A stretch of DNA of 34,507 nucleotides from an uncultured Campylobacter sp. (GTDB lineage Bacteria; Campylobacterota; Campylobacteria; Campylobacterales; Campylobacteraceae), in the NCBI GenBank assembly GCA_900772495.1, contig CAAHEJ010000102.1, positions 1 to 34,507 on the forward strand, given 5' to 3'. The translations under genes and the position numbers were made by a program. Positions 22,308 through 30,623 of this stretch are shown piece after piece. The notes beneath the pieces are model-generated. The model saw only the letters and a program-made list of their open reading frames with translations, did no database searches and was not told the DNA's origin. Positions within the stretch are counted from its first letter, which is position 1, and every line of letters begins with the position of its first letter.

Positions 22308-24116
22308 TTGCAAAACATACGAAATATCGCCGTTATCGCCCATGTGGATCACGGCAAAACCACTATGGTTGATGAGCTTTTAAAGCAATCAGGCACATTT
22401 AGCGAGCGCGAGCAAATTTCTGAGCGCGTAATGGACAGCAACGACATAGAAAAAGAACGCGGTATCACCATACTTTCAAAGAACACCGCGATAAATTATA
22501 AAGGCACAAAAATCAATATCATCGACACTCCCGGACACGCTGATTTTGGCGGAGAGGTTGAGCGCGTGCTTAAAATGGTTGATGGCGTGCTTTTGCTTGT
22601 CGATGCGCAAGAAGGCGTAATGCCCCAAACCAAATTTGTGGTGAAAAAAGCCCTTATACTAGGACTTCGCCCCATTGTCATCATCAACAAAATCGACAAA
22701 CCCGCCGCCGAGCCAGACCGCGTGGTGAATGAAATCTTTGATTTGTTTGTGGCTTTGGGCGCAAATGACGAGCAGTTAGACTTTGCCATAGTGTATGCAG
22801 CGGCAAAAAACGGCTACGCAAAGCTTGATTTAAACGATGAGAGCAAGGATATGCAGCCGCTTTTTGAGATGATTTTAGAGCGCGTGCCAGCTCCAAGTGG
22901 TAGCGTGGAAAACCCCTTGCAGTTGCAAGTTTTTACGCTAGGTTATGATAATTTTGTCGGCAAAATCGGCATTGCGCGAATTTTTAACGGCAAGGTAAAG
23001 AAAAATGAAAGCGTAACGCTTGCTAAGGCTGATGGCACAAAGGTAAATGGGCGTATTTCAAAGCTCATCGGCTTTATGGGGCTTGAAAAAACGGACATTG
23101 ATGAAGCATTTGTTGGGGATATAGTGGCGATTGCGGGATTTGAAGCACTTGATGTGGGAGATAGCATCGTAGATAGTGCTAATCCTATGCCGCTTGACCC
23201 ACTGCACATCGAAGAACCGACTTTAAGCATAGTTTTTTCTGTCAATGACGGACCCCTTGCTGGCACTGAGGGCAAGAGCGTAACGAGCAACAAAATCGCC
23301 GAACGCCTTGAAAGTGAGATGAAAACGAACATTGCGATGAAATTTGAGCCAAATGGCGAGGGTAAATTTAAGGTGAGCGGGCGCGGGGAGTTGCAAATCA
23401 CCATTTTAGCTGAAAATATGCGCCGCGAGGGCTTTGAGTTTTGTATGGGACGCCCTGAGGTCATCGTAAAGAACGAAAACGGCGTAAAAACAGAGCCTTT
23501 TGAGCATTTAGTCATCGATGTGCCAGATGAATTCAGCGGTGCGGTTATCGAAAAGCTTGGCAAACGCAAGGCTGAAATGAAAAATATGTCGCCCACAGGG
23601 GACGGGCAAACAAGGCTTGAATTTGAAATCCCAGCACGCGGACTCATCGGCTTTCGCTCGCAGTTTTTAACCGACACCAAAGGCGAAGGCGTGATGAATC
23701 ACAGCTTTTTAGAGTTTCGCCCTTTTAGCGGTGGGGTTGAAAAGCGTGGAAATGGGGCTTTAATCAGTATGGAAAACGGCGTTGCGCTTGGCTACTCGCT
23801 TTTTAACCTACAAGATAGGGGCGTGCTTTTCATCGAACCGCAGACAAAAGTCTATGTGGGAATGATTATCGGCGAGCATAGCCGTCCAAACGACCTTGAT
23901 GTCAATCCCATAAAAGGCAAAAATCTCACAAATGTCCGTGCCAGCGGAAGCGATGAAGCCATAAAACTCGTGCCACCACGCAAACTGAGTTTGGAACGGG
24001 CTTTGGAGTGGATAGAAGAGGACGAGCTAGTCGAAGTAACCCCGCAAAGCGTGCGCGTGCGAAAACGCTACCTTGACCCAACCCAACGCAAGAGAATGGA
24101 AAAAGCAAAGGGCTAA
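22308..24116 (+). CDS. typA: Ribosome-associated GTPase TypA/BipA
   Basis: Translational GTPase associated with ribosome assembly and stress adaptation. The 602-residue protein has G1 AHVDHGKTT (residues 11-19), G2 RGIT, G3 DTPGHAD and G4 NKID, then elongation factor domains II/III (LQLQVFTLGYDNF, GRGELQI) and the TypA C-terminus (PARGLIGFRSQF, KGKNLTNVRASG). I place the start at TTG 22308: GGAG (22298-22301) lies 6 bases upstream and the product then starts MQNIRNIAV, matching the C. jejuni MENIRNIAV. An ATG at 22296 would use that same GGAG as coding sequence and has no Shine-Dalgarno of its own. The gene is divergent from the hook operon. Confidence 0.95.
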   Translation: MQNIRNIAVIAHVDHGKTTMVDELLKQSGTFSEREQISERVMDSNDIEKERGITILSKNTAINYKGTKINIIDTPGHADFGGEVERVLKMVDGVLLLVDAQEGVMPQTKFVVKKALILGLRPIVIINKIDKPAAEPDRVVNEIFDLFVALGANDEQLDFAIVYAAAKNGYAKLDLNDESKDMQPLFEMILERVPAPSGSVENPLQLQVFTLGYDNFVGKIGIARIFNGKVKKNESVTLAKADGTKVNGRISKLIGFMGLEKTDIDEAFVGDIVAIAGFEALDVGDSIVDSANPMPLDPLHIEEPTLSIVFSVNDGPLAGTEGKSVTSNKIAERLESEMKTNIAMKFEPNGEGKFKVSGRGELQITILAENMRREGFEFCMGRPEVIVKNENGVKTEPFEHLVIDVPDEFSGAVIEKLGKRKAEMKNMSPTGDGQTRLEFEIPARGLIGFRSQFLTDTKGEGVMNHSFLEFRPFSGGVEKRGNGALISMENGVALGYSLFNLQDRGVLFIEPQTKVYVGMIIGEHSRPNDLDVNPIKGKNLTNVRASGSDEAIKLVPPRKLSLERALEWIEEDELVEVTPQSVRVRKRYLDPTQRKRMEKAKG

Positions 24117-24117
24117 A

Positions 24118-24139
24118 CGCAAATTTGACAAAATTTGCG
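24118..24139. terminator. Perfect inverted repeat just after typA, possible weak terminator
   Basis: Arms CGCAAATTT and AAATTTGCG with a 4-base loop begin two bases after the typA stop. No T tract follows, so this could instead be an mRNA-stabilising hairpin. Confidence 0.4.
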
Positions 24140-24339
24140 CGGTAATCTAGCGCAAAGCCTTGTGGATTTGCTTTATAAGCCGTTTTCACAAAAACAGCGT
24201 AGCAAGCCACTGAAAATTCAGGCAAACTTTGCCACAAAAACAAAGCGTGAAAACAAAAGAGATAATTTAGCCTAAAAATTTAACATTAGTTTTTTAAGCG
24301 AAAAAACATTTCGTTTTTGTTTTGTTAGCCTTTTTAGGA

Positions 24340-24345
24340 TAAAAT
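24340..24345 (+). promoter_or_regulatory. Possible -10 element for the fabZ cluster
   Basis: TAAAAT after a T-rich stretch, about 51 bases before fabZ, in a 279-base gap that is otherwise AT-rich and empty of genes. TAAGAT at 24371-24376 is a competing candidate. Confidence 0.35.
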
Positions 24346-24395
24346 TGTTTTTTTAATGCTTAAAGCATTGTAAGATACTTAAAAAAGGCGATTTG

Positions 24396-24836
24396 ATGAT
24401 AGACATTATGCAAATTCAGGCTATTTTGCCGCACCGCTATCCGCTTTTGCTGGTGGATAGGATTAGCGAGTTAGAGCTTGGTAAATTCGTGCGTGGATAT
24501 AAAAATATCAGCATTTCAGACCAAGTTTTCAACGGACATTTTCCAAATCACCCCATTTACCCGGGCGTTTTGATTTTGGAGGGTATGGCGCAAACAGGCG
24601 GTGTGCTGGCGTTTAAGTCTATGAGTGAGCAGGTAAATCCCGCTGAAAAGGTGGTTTATTTCACAGGCATTGACGCGGCGAAGTTTAGAAACCCCGTGCG
24701 CGTGGGCGATAAGCTCGTGTATGAAATGAATGTCGTCAAAAATCGCGGTGCGCTGTGGGTTTTTGAGGGCAAAGCCTTTGTTGATGACACTTTGGTGGCA
24801 GAAGCACAGCTCAAAGCGATGATAATGGATAGATGA
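24396..24836 (+). CDS. fabZ: 3-hydroxyacyl-[acyl-carrier-protein] dehydratase
   Basis: Dehydrates 3-hydroxyacyl-ACP in fatty acid elongation. The 146-residue hot-dog protein has the catalytic His in NGHFPNHPIYPG (H48) and Glu in LEGMAQTGG (E62), with ILPHRYPLLLVDR at the start and FRNPVRVGDKL later. Start at ATG 24396 has AAAGG (24384-24388) 7 bases upstream and matches the C. jejuni MIDVMQIQ start; the adjacent TTG at 24393 is less likely. The stop overlaps the lpxA start, a common fabZ-lpxA coupling that balances phospholipid and lipid A use of hydroxyacyl-ACP. Confidence 0.95.
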   Translation: MIDIMQIQAILPHRYPLLLVDRISELELGKFVRGYKNISISDQVFNGHFPNHPIYPGVLILEGMAQTGGVLAFKSMSEQVNPAEKVVYFTGIDAAKFRNPVRVGDKLVYEMNVVKNRGALWVFEGKAFVDDTLVAEAQLKAMIMDR

Positions 24837-25630
24837 TGAGTAAAATTCATTCAAGTGCGGTTGTGGAAAAGGGGGCGATTTTAGGCGAAAATGTCATCAT
24901 CGAGCCTTATGCTTTCATCGGTAAAAACGCTGTTTTGGGCGATGAATGCGTGGTAAAGCAAGGCGCACGCATACTTTCGCACACGACAATCGGCGCAAAA
25001 AGCCGAATTTTCTCTTATGCCATAGTGGGCGACATACCGCAAGATATTTCTTACAAGGACGGCGAGCTTGAAACAGGCGTGATAATCGGCGAAAATTCCA
25101 CTATCCGCGAATTTGCAACTATAAATTCAGGCACAGCAAAGGGAGACGGCTTTACGCGCATAGGCGCAAACGCCTTTATAATGGCTTATTGCCACATAGC
25201 ACACGATTGCAAGCTTGGAAATAATGTGATTTTAGCAAACAACGCCACGCTTGCAGGACATGTGGAGCTTGGAGATTTTGTTGTCGTGGGCGGGCTAACG
25301 CCTATTCATCAGTTTGTCAAGGTGGGCGAAGGCGCGATGATAGCAGGTGCAAGCGCACTTTCACAAGACATAGTGCCTTTTTGCTTGGCTGAGGGCAACC
25401 GCGCAAAGATAAGAAGCCTAAATTTAGTAGGCATTCGCCGCCGTTTCGACAAAGATGAGGTTGAGAAAATCAACAAGGCTTATAAATTTTTATTCAAGCA
25501 CAGCGATTTAAAAGCCGCAGCTAGCGAGCTTTTGCCAAAGTGCGAGAGCGACAATGTCCGCAAAATGTGTGAATTTATCTTAAACACCACGCGCGGAATT
25601 CCTGTTTATAGGGGTAAGGACGATGAGTAA
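24836..25630 (+). CDS. lpxA: UDP-N-acetylglucosamine acyltransferase
   Basis: First step of lipid A synthesis. The 264-residue left-handed parallel beta-helix shows hexapeptide repeats through about residue 190 (for example CVVKQGARI, NNVILANNATLAGHVELGD), the catalytic His region YCHIAHDC, GGLTPIHQFVKVGEGAMIAG and the C-terminal helical domain LVGIRRRFDKDEV. ATG 24836 gives MSKIH, matching C. jejuni MKKIH; an ATG three bases earlier would overlap fabZ as ATGA. The end overlaps clpX by 8 bases. Confidence 0.95.
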   Translation: MSKIHSSAVVEKGAILGENVIIEPYAFIGKNAVLGDECVVKQGARILSHTTIGAKSRIFSYAIVGDIPQDISYKDGELETGVIIGENSTIREFATINSGTAKGDGFTRIGANAFIMAYCHIAHDCKLGNNVILANNATLAGHVELGDFVVVGGLTPIHQFVKVGEGAMIAGASALSQDIVPFCLAEGNRAKIRSLNLVGIRRRFDKDEVEKINKAYKFLFKHSDLKAAASELLPKCESDNVRKMCEFILNTTRGIPVYRGKDDE

Positions 25631-26870
25631 GTGTAGTTTTTGTGGAACGCAGGGCGTTATAGCTTCGCAGCGGACGAGTTTGATGGATAAAATTCTACTC
25701 ACTACTGAGTATCAGCACGCTTTTATTTGCGAAAATTGCGCGAAAAACGCTTATGAAGCGTTTTTTGGCGAGAGCAAAGGGGCTTTGCAAGCGCAAAAAC
25801 CAAGCATTGAATTCAAAAATATCACGCCAAAAGAGCTTAAAGCGCACCTTGACAAGTATGTCATCGGACAAGAGCGCGCTAAAAAGGTGTTTAGCGTGGG
25901 CGTGTATAACCACTACAAACGAATTTTCAAGGCTATCACAAAGGACGATGACACTGAGCTTTTTAAATCCAACATTTTGCTCGTAGGTCCAACAGGTAGT
26001 GGTAAAACCTTGCTCGCACAGACTTTGGCGCGCTTTTTAGATGTCCCCATAGCTATTTGCGATGCCACTTCGCTAACAGAGGCTGGCTATGTGGGCGAGG
26101 ATGTCGAAAACATACTCACAAGGCTTGTCCAAGCTGCTGATGGCGATGTGAAAAAGGCGCAAATGGGTATAGTTTTCATCGATGAAATTGATAAAATCGC
26201 CAGAATGAGCGAAAACCGCTCCATTACACGCGATGTAAGCGGCGAGGGCGTGCAGCAAGCCTTGCTTAAAATCATCGAAGGCAGCCTTGTCAATATCCCC
26301 CCAAAAGGCGGACGCAAGCACCCAAATCAAGATTTCATTCAAATAGACACTTCAAACATTTTGTTTGTTTGCGGGGGCGCCTTTGACGGCTTAGAGCAAA
26401 TTTTAAAGCGAAAAGTAGGCGATAAAGTCGTGGGTTTTGCGAGCGAAAAGGACAAAAAGGACAAGAATTCATTGCTTGAAAAGATAGAGCCTGATGATTT
26501 GGTGCATTTTGGGCTTATCCCCGAGCTTATCGGCAGGCTTCATATCATCGCAAGCCTAAATGAGCTTGATGAAAAGGATATGGTGCGAATTTTAACCGAG
26601 CCAAAAAACGCTATCATCAAGCAGTATCAAAAGCTTTTTGCGATTGACGGCGTGAGTCTTAAATTTGAAGACGATGCACTTAGCGCCATAGCCAAGCTAG
26701 CATTAGAGCGCAAGACGGGCGCAAGGGGCTTGCGAAGTATCATCGAAGAAATGATGATTGATTTAATGTTTGAGTTACCAGAGTTTAAAAATTATGATAT
26801 AATCATCACCAAAGAAGTGGTGCAAAAAGGTGCAAAGCCTTTGTTCATCAAAACCAAAAAGGCGGTATAA
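25623..26870 (+). CDS. clpX: ATP-dependent Clp protease ATP-binding subunit
   Basis: AAA+ unfoldase that feeds ClpP. The 415-residue protein has a zinc-binding domain (C4, C7, C36, C39), Walker A GPTGSGKT (122-129), Walker B VFIDEID (184-190), the GYVGED pore loop, a VGF tripeptide in the loop that docks on ClpP, and sensor 2 in GARGLRSIIEE. The start overlaps the lpxA end by 8 bases; the stop is one base before mreB. Confidence 0.96.
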   Translation: MSKCSFCGTQGVIASQRTSLMDKILLTTEYQHAFICENCAKNAYEAFFGESKGALQAQKPSIEFKNITPKELKAHLDKYVIGQERAKKVFSVGVYNHYKRIFKAITKDDDTELFKSNILLVGPTGSGKTLLAQTLARFLDVPIAICDATSLTEAGYVGEDVENILTRLVQAADGDVKKAQMGIVFIDEIDKIARMSENRSITRDVSGEGVQQALLKIIEGSLVNIPPKGGRKHPNQDFIQIDTSNILFVCGGAFDGLEQILKRKVGDKVVGFASEKDKKDKNSLLEKIEPDDLVHFGLIPELIGRLHIIASLNELDEKDMVRILTEPKNAIIKQYQKLFAIDGVSLKFEDDALSAIAKLALERKTGARGLRSIIEEMMIDLMFELPEFKNYDIIITKEVVQKGAKPLFIKTKKAV

Positions 26871-26871
26871 A

Positions 26872-27915
26872 ATGATTTTTGACCAAGTTGTGGGATTTTT
26901 TTCCAGCGATATGGGGATAGATTTAGGCACGGCAAACACGCTTGTGCTTGTCAAAGACAAGGGCATAGTCATCAACGAACCCTCAGTTGTCGCCATAGAA
27001 CGCGACAGATACGGCGGAGGAAAGCCTAGAATTCTAGCTGTGGGCAAAGAGGCAAAAGAAATGGTCGGCAAAACCCCGGGCAACATAGAAGCCATTCGCC
27101 CGATGAAAGACGGCGTTATCGCGGACTTTGATATGACTGAAAAGATGATTCGCTATTTCATCGAAAAAACTCACCGCAGAAAGAATTTCTTGCGCCCGCG
27201 CATAGTGATTTCTGTGCCTTATGGCTTGACACAAGTGGAGCGCAAAGCTGTGCGTGAGAGTGCTTTAAGTGCTGGTGCTAGGGAGGTTTTTCTCATCGAA
27301 GAGCCTATGGCGGCGGCTATCGGGGCTGATTTACCCATACAAGAACCAAAGGGCAATCTCATCATCGACATAGGCGGCGGCACGACTGAAATCGGCGTAA
27401 CTTCACTTGGCGGGCTTGTCATCTCTAAATCAATCCGCGTGGCGGGCGATAAGCTGGATTCAAGCATTGTGGCGTGGATGAAAACTCACCGCGGGCTTGT
27501 CATCGGCGATAGAACCGCTGAGGAAGTTAAAATCAAAATCGGCTCAGCTTTTCCTATGGATAAAGAGCTTTCTATGGGCGTTAAGGGGCGCGACCAAATC
27601 ACAGGGCTTTTGCAACGCATAGAAATTACGAGCGAAGATGTCCGTGAGGCGATGAAAGAAAATTTAAAAGAAATCTCCGATGCCCTTAGAACAGTGCTTG
27701 AAATGATGCCAGCTGACTTAGCAGGCGACATAGTAGAAAATGGCATAGTGTTAAGCGGCGGCGGGGCTTTAATCCGTGGGCTTGACAAGTATCTATCAGA
27801 GACCGTTCGCTTGCCCGCTTATGTGGCTGATGAGCCGCTTAAATGCGTGGCGCGCGGCACGGGCAGGATTTTAGAAGAGATAAAATTGTTACAACAGCTG
27901 ACTAATGAAGAATAA
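26872..27915 (+). CDS. mreB: Rod-shape determining actin homologue
   Basis: Filament protein organising lateral wall synthesis. The 347-residue product has phosphate 1 MGIDLGTANTLV, connect 1, phosphate 2 LIIDIGGGTTEIGV and the adenosine motif IVLSGGGALIRG. The start at 26872 is preferred over an ATG at 26830 that lies inside clpX, because of the AAAAAGG just upstream and the canonical N-terminus. It overlaps mreC by 11 bases. Confidence 0.96.
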   Translation: MIFDQVVGFFSSDMGIDLGTANTLVLVKDKGIVINEPSVVAIERDRYGGGKPRILAVGKEAKEMVGKTPGNIEAIRPMKDGVIADFDMTEKMIRYFIEKTHRRKNFLRPRIVISVPYGLTQVERKAVRESALSAGAREVFLIEEPMAAAIGADLPIQEPKGNLIIDIGGGTTEIGVTSLGGLVISKSIRVAGDKLDSSIVAWMKTHRGLVIGDRTAEEVKIKIGSAFPMDKELSMGVKGRDQITGLLQRIEITSEDVREAMKENLKEISDALRTVLEMMPADLAGDIVENGIVLSGGGALIRGLDKYLSETVRLPAYVADEPLKCVARGTGRILEEIKLLQQLTNEE

Positions 27916-28657
27916 AATTCGCTATTTGCTCATTTTTTCTTTTTTGCTCTTTATGTCCTTTTATTTTGGCGGGTTCGTAAAAAAGGGCGTGCTGGGTGTC
28001 AATGACCGCGTGATTGAGCGGTATTATGATGTGAAAAACGCCGTTATTGACACCATCAACGAGCATTTTAATCAAGTCGAAGAAATCCGCTTTTTACGCG
28101 CTAAAAACGAGGCGTTAGAGCAATCAAGCGCCTTGCTTTCTACCTTTGCAAACCAGCTTAATATGATTTTGGAGGACAAAAATTCAACCCTTTACTACCC
28201 GCAAATTTCGCTTGTCAAAGCCATATCTTTCGTGCAAATCAGCAACTACACGAAAATTTGGCTGTCCTTTTCAGGCGCGCTTGCTGGCACGCGCAACCAA
28301 GGGCTTATCTTTCAAGGCTACACAGCAGGTATCGCTGTGGTAAAGGATGGGCGTTTGATGGGTATCTTGCAAGGCGATGAGGACTGCACTTTTTCCGTGT
28401 ATGTGGGCAAAAAGAAAATTCCCGGTGTCGCGCAAGGGCGAAACGGCAGGGTTGTGGTGAAATTCATACCCAAATGGGAAAAGATAAATGTCGGCGATGA
28501 GGTGCTTACAAGTGGGCTTGATGAGATTTTTTTCAGCGGCGTGCCTGTGGGGCGCGTGGTGAGCGTTTTGAGCGAGGATATGTATCAAAGTGTCGAGCTT
28601 GAAACCTTCGCTAAAATCAACATTCCAAGCTATATGTATCTCATCGAAAGATTTTAA
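27905..28657 (+). CDS. mreC: Rod-shape determining protein MreC
   Basis: Bitopic membrane protein of the elongasome that links MreB to PBP2/RodA. The 250-residue protein has an N-terminal membrane segment (about residues 6-24), a coiled coil (about 45-85: FNQVEEIRFLRAKNEALEQ) and a beta-rich periplasmic domain (VKFIPKWEKINVGDEVLTSG, FFSGVPVGRV). It overlaps mreB by 11 bases and is the last gene of the fabZ-lpxA-clpX-mreB-mreC cluster; mreD is not seen. Confidence 0.93.
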   Translation: MKNKIRYLLIFSFLLFMSFYFGGFVKKGVLGVNDRVIERYYDVKNAVIDTINEHFNQVEEIRFLRAKNEALEQSSALLSTFANQLNMILEDKNSTLYYPQISLVKAISFVQISNYTKIWLSFSGALAGTRNQGLIFQGYTAGIAVVKDGRLMGILQGDEDCTFSVYVGKKKIPGVAQGRNGRVVVKFIPKWEKINVGDEVLTSGLDEIFFSGVPVGRVVSVLSEDMYQSVELETFAKINIPSYMYLIERF

Positions 28658-28680
28658 GTTAAATTCGCCTTAAATTTGGC

Positions 28681-28686
28681 TATAAT
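28681..28686 (+). promoter_or_regulatory. Sigma70 -10 element for the DNA ligase
   Basis: TATAAT, 61 bases before the ligase GTG, in the 90-base gap after mreC. Confidence 0.55.
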
Positions 28687-28747
28687 TATCGCTTGTTTAA
28701 AAACGAAATGATTTTTAGAGTTTAAAGAGTGAATTTAAGGAGTAAAG

Positions 28748-29635
28748 GTGAAAAAAGCTTATCTCATCTTTGCGTTTTTGCTTATTTTTGTAAATGCCAA
28801 ATGCGAGGTTTTTGCGCTTGTAAATTTTGATGAAAAGTTACTTGAAAATGGCTCGTTAAAGGGCTATGTGATGAGCGAAAAGCTTGATGGAGTGCGGGCT
28901 TTGTGGGACGGCGTAGCCTTAAAATCTCGCTCAAATAAGAAATTTGCCGCCCCAAAATGCTTTACTCAAAATTTTCCGCCCTTTGCGCTGGACGGCGAGC
29001 TTTACATAGCTAAAAATAAATTTGAAGAAACGCTGAGTGCGGTGAGTCAAAGCAAGTGTGAGGCGTGGCAAAGGGTCAAATACTTTGTCTTTGATGTGCC
29101 AAATGCCACAGGCACGCTCACGCAAAGGCTTGAAGTGCTTCAAAGTTATCTTAACGCTCTAAAAAAGGCGCAAAAAGAAACTTATCCGCTTTTTATCATC
29201 GCTCAAACGCCTATTAAAAGCAAAGATGAGCTTAACAAAGCCTTGCAACGCGTTGTTAAGTTGGGCGGTGAGGGTTTGGTTGTGCGTAAAAATTCAGCCC
29301 CTTATGAAAAATTTCGCACTAAAAATGCGATGAAGCTTAAAATTTACGAGGATAGCGAATGCAAAGTCATCGCGCACAACGCAGGCAAGGGAAAATTTGC
29401 ACACAAACTTGGCTCTATCACTTGCGAGCAAGAAATTATCATCAAAGAAAATACTAGCGATTTTAAGACACGCAAAACAAAACTTGTCCGCTTTAAAATC
29501 GGCTCTGGTTTTAGCGACAAAGAGCGCGAAAACCCACCGCCTATAAATTCGCTCATCACTTATAAATTTAACGGCTACACCAAAAACGGCGTGCCGAAAT
29601 TTCCTGTGTTTTTGCGCCCTTACCGTCCGCTTTAA
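28748..29635 (+). CDS. Secreted ATP-dependent DNA ligase (LigE type)
   Basis: Protein of 295 residues. Residues 1-18 form a signal peptide (KK, hydrophobic core, VNAK), so the mature enzyme should be periplasmic. The nucleotidyltransferase motif is EKLDGVRA with nucleophile K45; later motifs are LDGELY (about 81-86), FVFDVP, GGEGLVVRK and MKLKIYED, followed by a small OB-fold domain ending in YKFNGYTKNGVPKFPVFLR in substance. The minimal two-domain form without extra modules fits LigE, known in naturally competent proteobacteria, including C. jejuni Cj1669. Proposed role: sealing nicks in incoming or extracellular DNA. The GTG start has AAGGAG 5 bases upstream. It is a single gene with its own promoter. 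Confidence 0.88.
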   Translation: MKKAYLIFAFLLIFVNAKCEVFALVNFDEKLLENGSLKGYVMSEKLDGVRALWDGVALKSRSNKKFAAPKCFTQNFPPFALDGELYIAKNKFEETLSAVSQSKCEAWQRVKYFVFDVPNATGTLTQRLEVLQSYLNALKKAQKETYPLFIIAQTPIKSKDELNKALQRVVKLGGEGLVVRKNSAPYEKFRTKNAMKLKIYEDSECKVIAHNAGKGKFAHKLGSITCEQEIIIKENTSDFKTRKTKLVRFKIGSGFSDKERENPPPINSLITYKFNGYTKNGVPKFPVFLRPYRPL

Positions 29636-29710
29636 CCGCGCTTAATGAAATCAAGCGCATTTAAATTTCTCGTAAATTTAAGCTGTAAAATTGCTTTTCT
29701 TACATTTTTG

Positions 29711-29719
29711 TGGTAAAAT
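29711..29719 (+). promoter_or_regulatory. Extended -10 promoter for cmeR
   Basis: TGGTAAAAT, about 32 bases before the cmeR ATG, with T-rich sequence upstream. Confidence 0.5.
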
Positions 29720-29750
29720 GACAAGAAATTTTATATTGAGGATTACAATA

Positions 29751-30623
29751 ATGAGAAAAAAAAATTCAAGCCAAGTGCCAAAAAAGCAAAGCCAAAAGGC
29801 AAAAGATGAAAGCAAGCTAGCAAAAATTCAAGATAAAGCGCAAGAAATTCAAAACAAAAGCGCGCAAATTCAAGGCAAAAATAAAAAAAAGCAAAGCAAG
29901 GGCGATAAAATCCAAAACAAAAACGAAAAAATTCAAGCAAAAGGTAAAAATCGCAAGGGCAAGTTTGCCTTAAAGGCTAGTGAGAGCGAAGTCTTGCAGC
30001 CTAAAATGACGCCAAAATTTCTTGCACGGCAAGAAAAGATAAAAAAAGTGGCTTTGAATTTGTTTCTCACGCAAGGCTACGAAGAAACGAGCTTGAAAGA
30101 GATTATTAAGAAGTCTGGCGGCTCATTTTCGGACATTTACTCCACTTTTCAAAACAAAGAAGGCTTGTTTGTTGGCGTTATCAACGATATACTCACGGCA
30201 AAGCGTGAAATTTACAGCAAAATTTTAAACAAAAACCTGCCATTGCGTGAATTTCTGTATGAATTCTCCACGAGCGTTATGAGAATGTTCCTACAAAAAA
30301 GGGCTTTGAGGCTTGTGAAAATCATCTACTCTCAGCTTTACAAGCAGTCAAACCGCACTTTGATAGAGCATTTCAAGCAAAACAAAGAAAATATCCCCGA
30401 GCAAATCCTTGTGAAGTATTTTGCAAACTGCCCGCCGCCCTTGTGCGATGAGGCGCAACGCTATGCGGAGTTGTTTTTTACTATGCTTAAAGGCAAGTGC
30501 TTGGAGGAAGCGTTTTTCTTTGACAAGCCCTTGATGAGCAAAAAAGAACAAGCCGAGCATTGCGAATTTGTGGTTAATTTTTTCATCAAGGCATTATCAG
30601 CGCAAGCAAATTTAAGACATTAA
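29751..30623 (+). CDS. cmeR: TetR-family repressor of the CmeABC efflux pump, with a basic N-terminal extension
   Basis: Protein of 290 residues. Residues about 87-139 are the TetR helix-turn-helix (FLARQEKIKKVALNLFLTQG, then SLKEIIKKSGGSFSDIYSTF) and the rest is the ligand-binding domain; both resemble C. jejuni CmeR, which is about 210 residues long. The extra 85 residues at the front are Lys/Gln/Asn/Ser-rich with repeated IQ(N/D/G/A)K units. The start is supported by GAGGA (29738-29742) 8 bases before ATG 29751; the internal ATG at 30006, which would give a normal-length CmeR, has no visible Shine-Dalgarno. Codons 2-5 contain A9. It represses the divergently placed operators before cmeA by inference from C. 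jejuni. An unrelated TetR regulator is possible but less likely given cmeA and cmeB next door. Confidence 0.88.
   Translation: MRKKNSSQVPKKQSQKAKDESKLAKIQDKAQEIQNKSAQIQGKNKKKQSKGDKIQNKNEKIQAKGKNRKGKFALKASESEVLQPKMTPKFLARQEKIKKVALNLFLTQGYEETSLKEIIKKSGGSFSDIYSTFQNKEGLFVGVINDILTAKREIYSKILNKNLPLREFLYEFSTSVMRMFLQKRALRLVKIIYSQLYKQSNRTLIEHFKQNKENIPEQILVKYFANCPPPLCDEAQRYAELFFTMLKGKCLEEAFFFDKPLMSKKEQAEHCEFVVNFFIKALSAQANLRH
29756..29764 (+). repeat. A9 homopolymer at codons 2-5 of cmeR
   Basis: Nine A directly after the start region (MRKKN). Slippage by one base would remove the repressor unless translation restarts at 30006. Confidence 0.6.

Noticed and set aside
22943..23680. 245-codon open frame opposite typA
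   Set aside because: Antisense to conserved typA domains; Ser/Pro-rich shadow with no recognisable motif.
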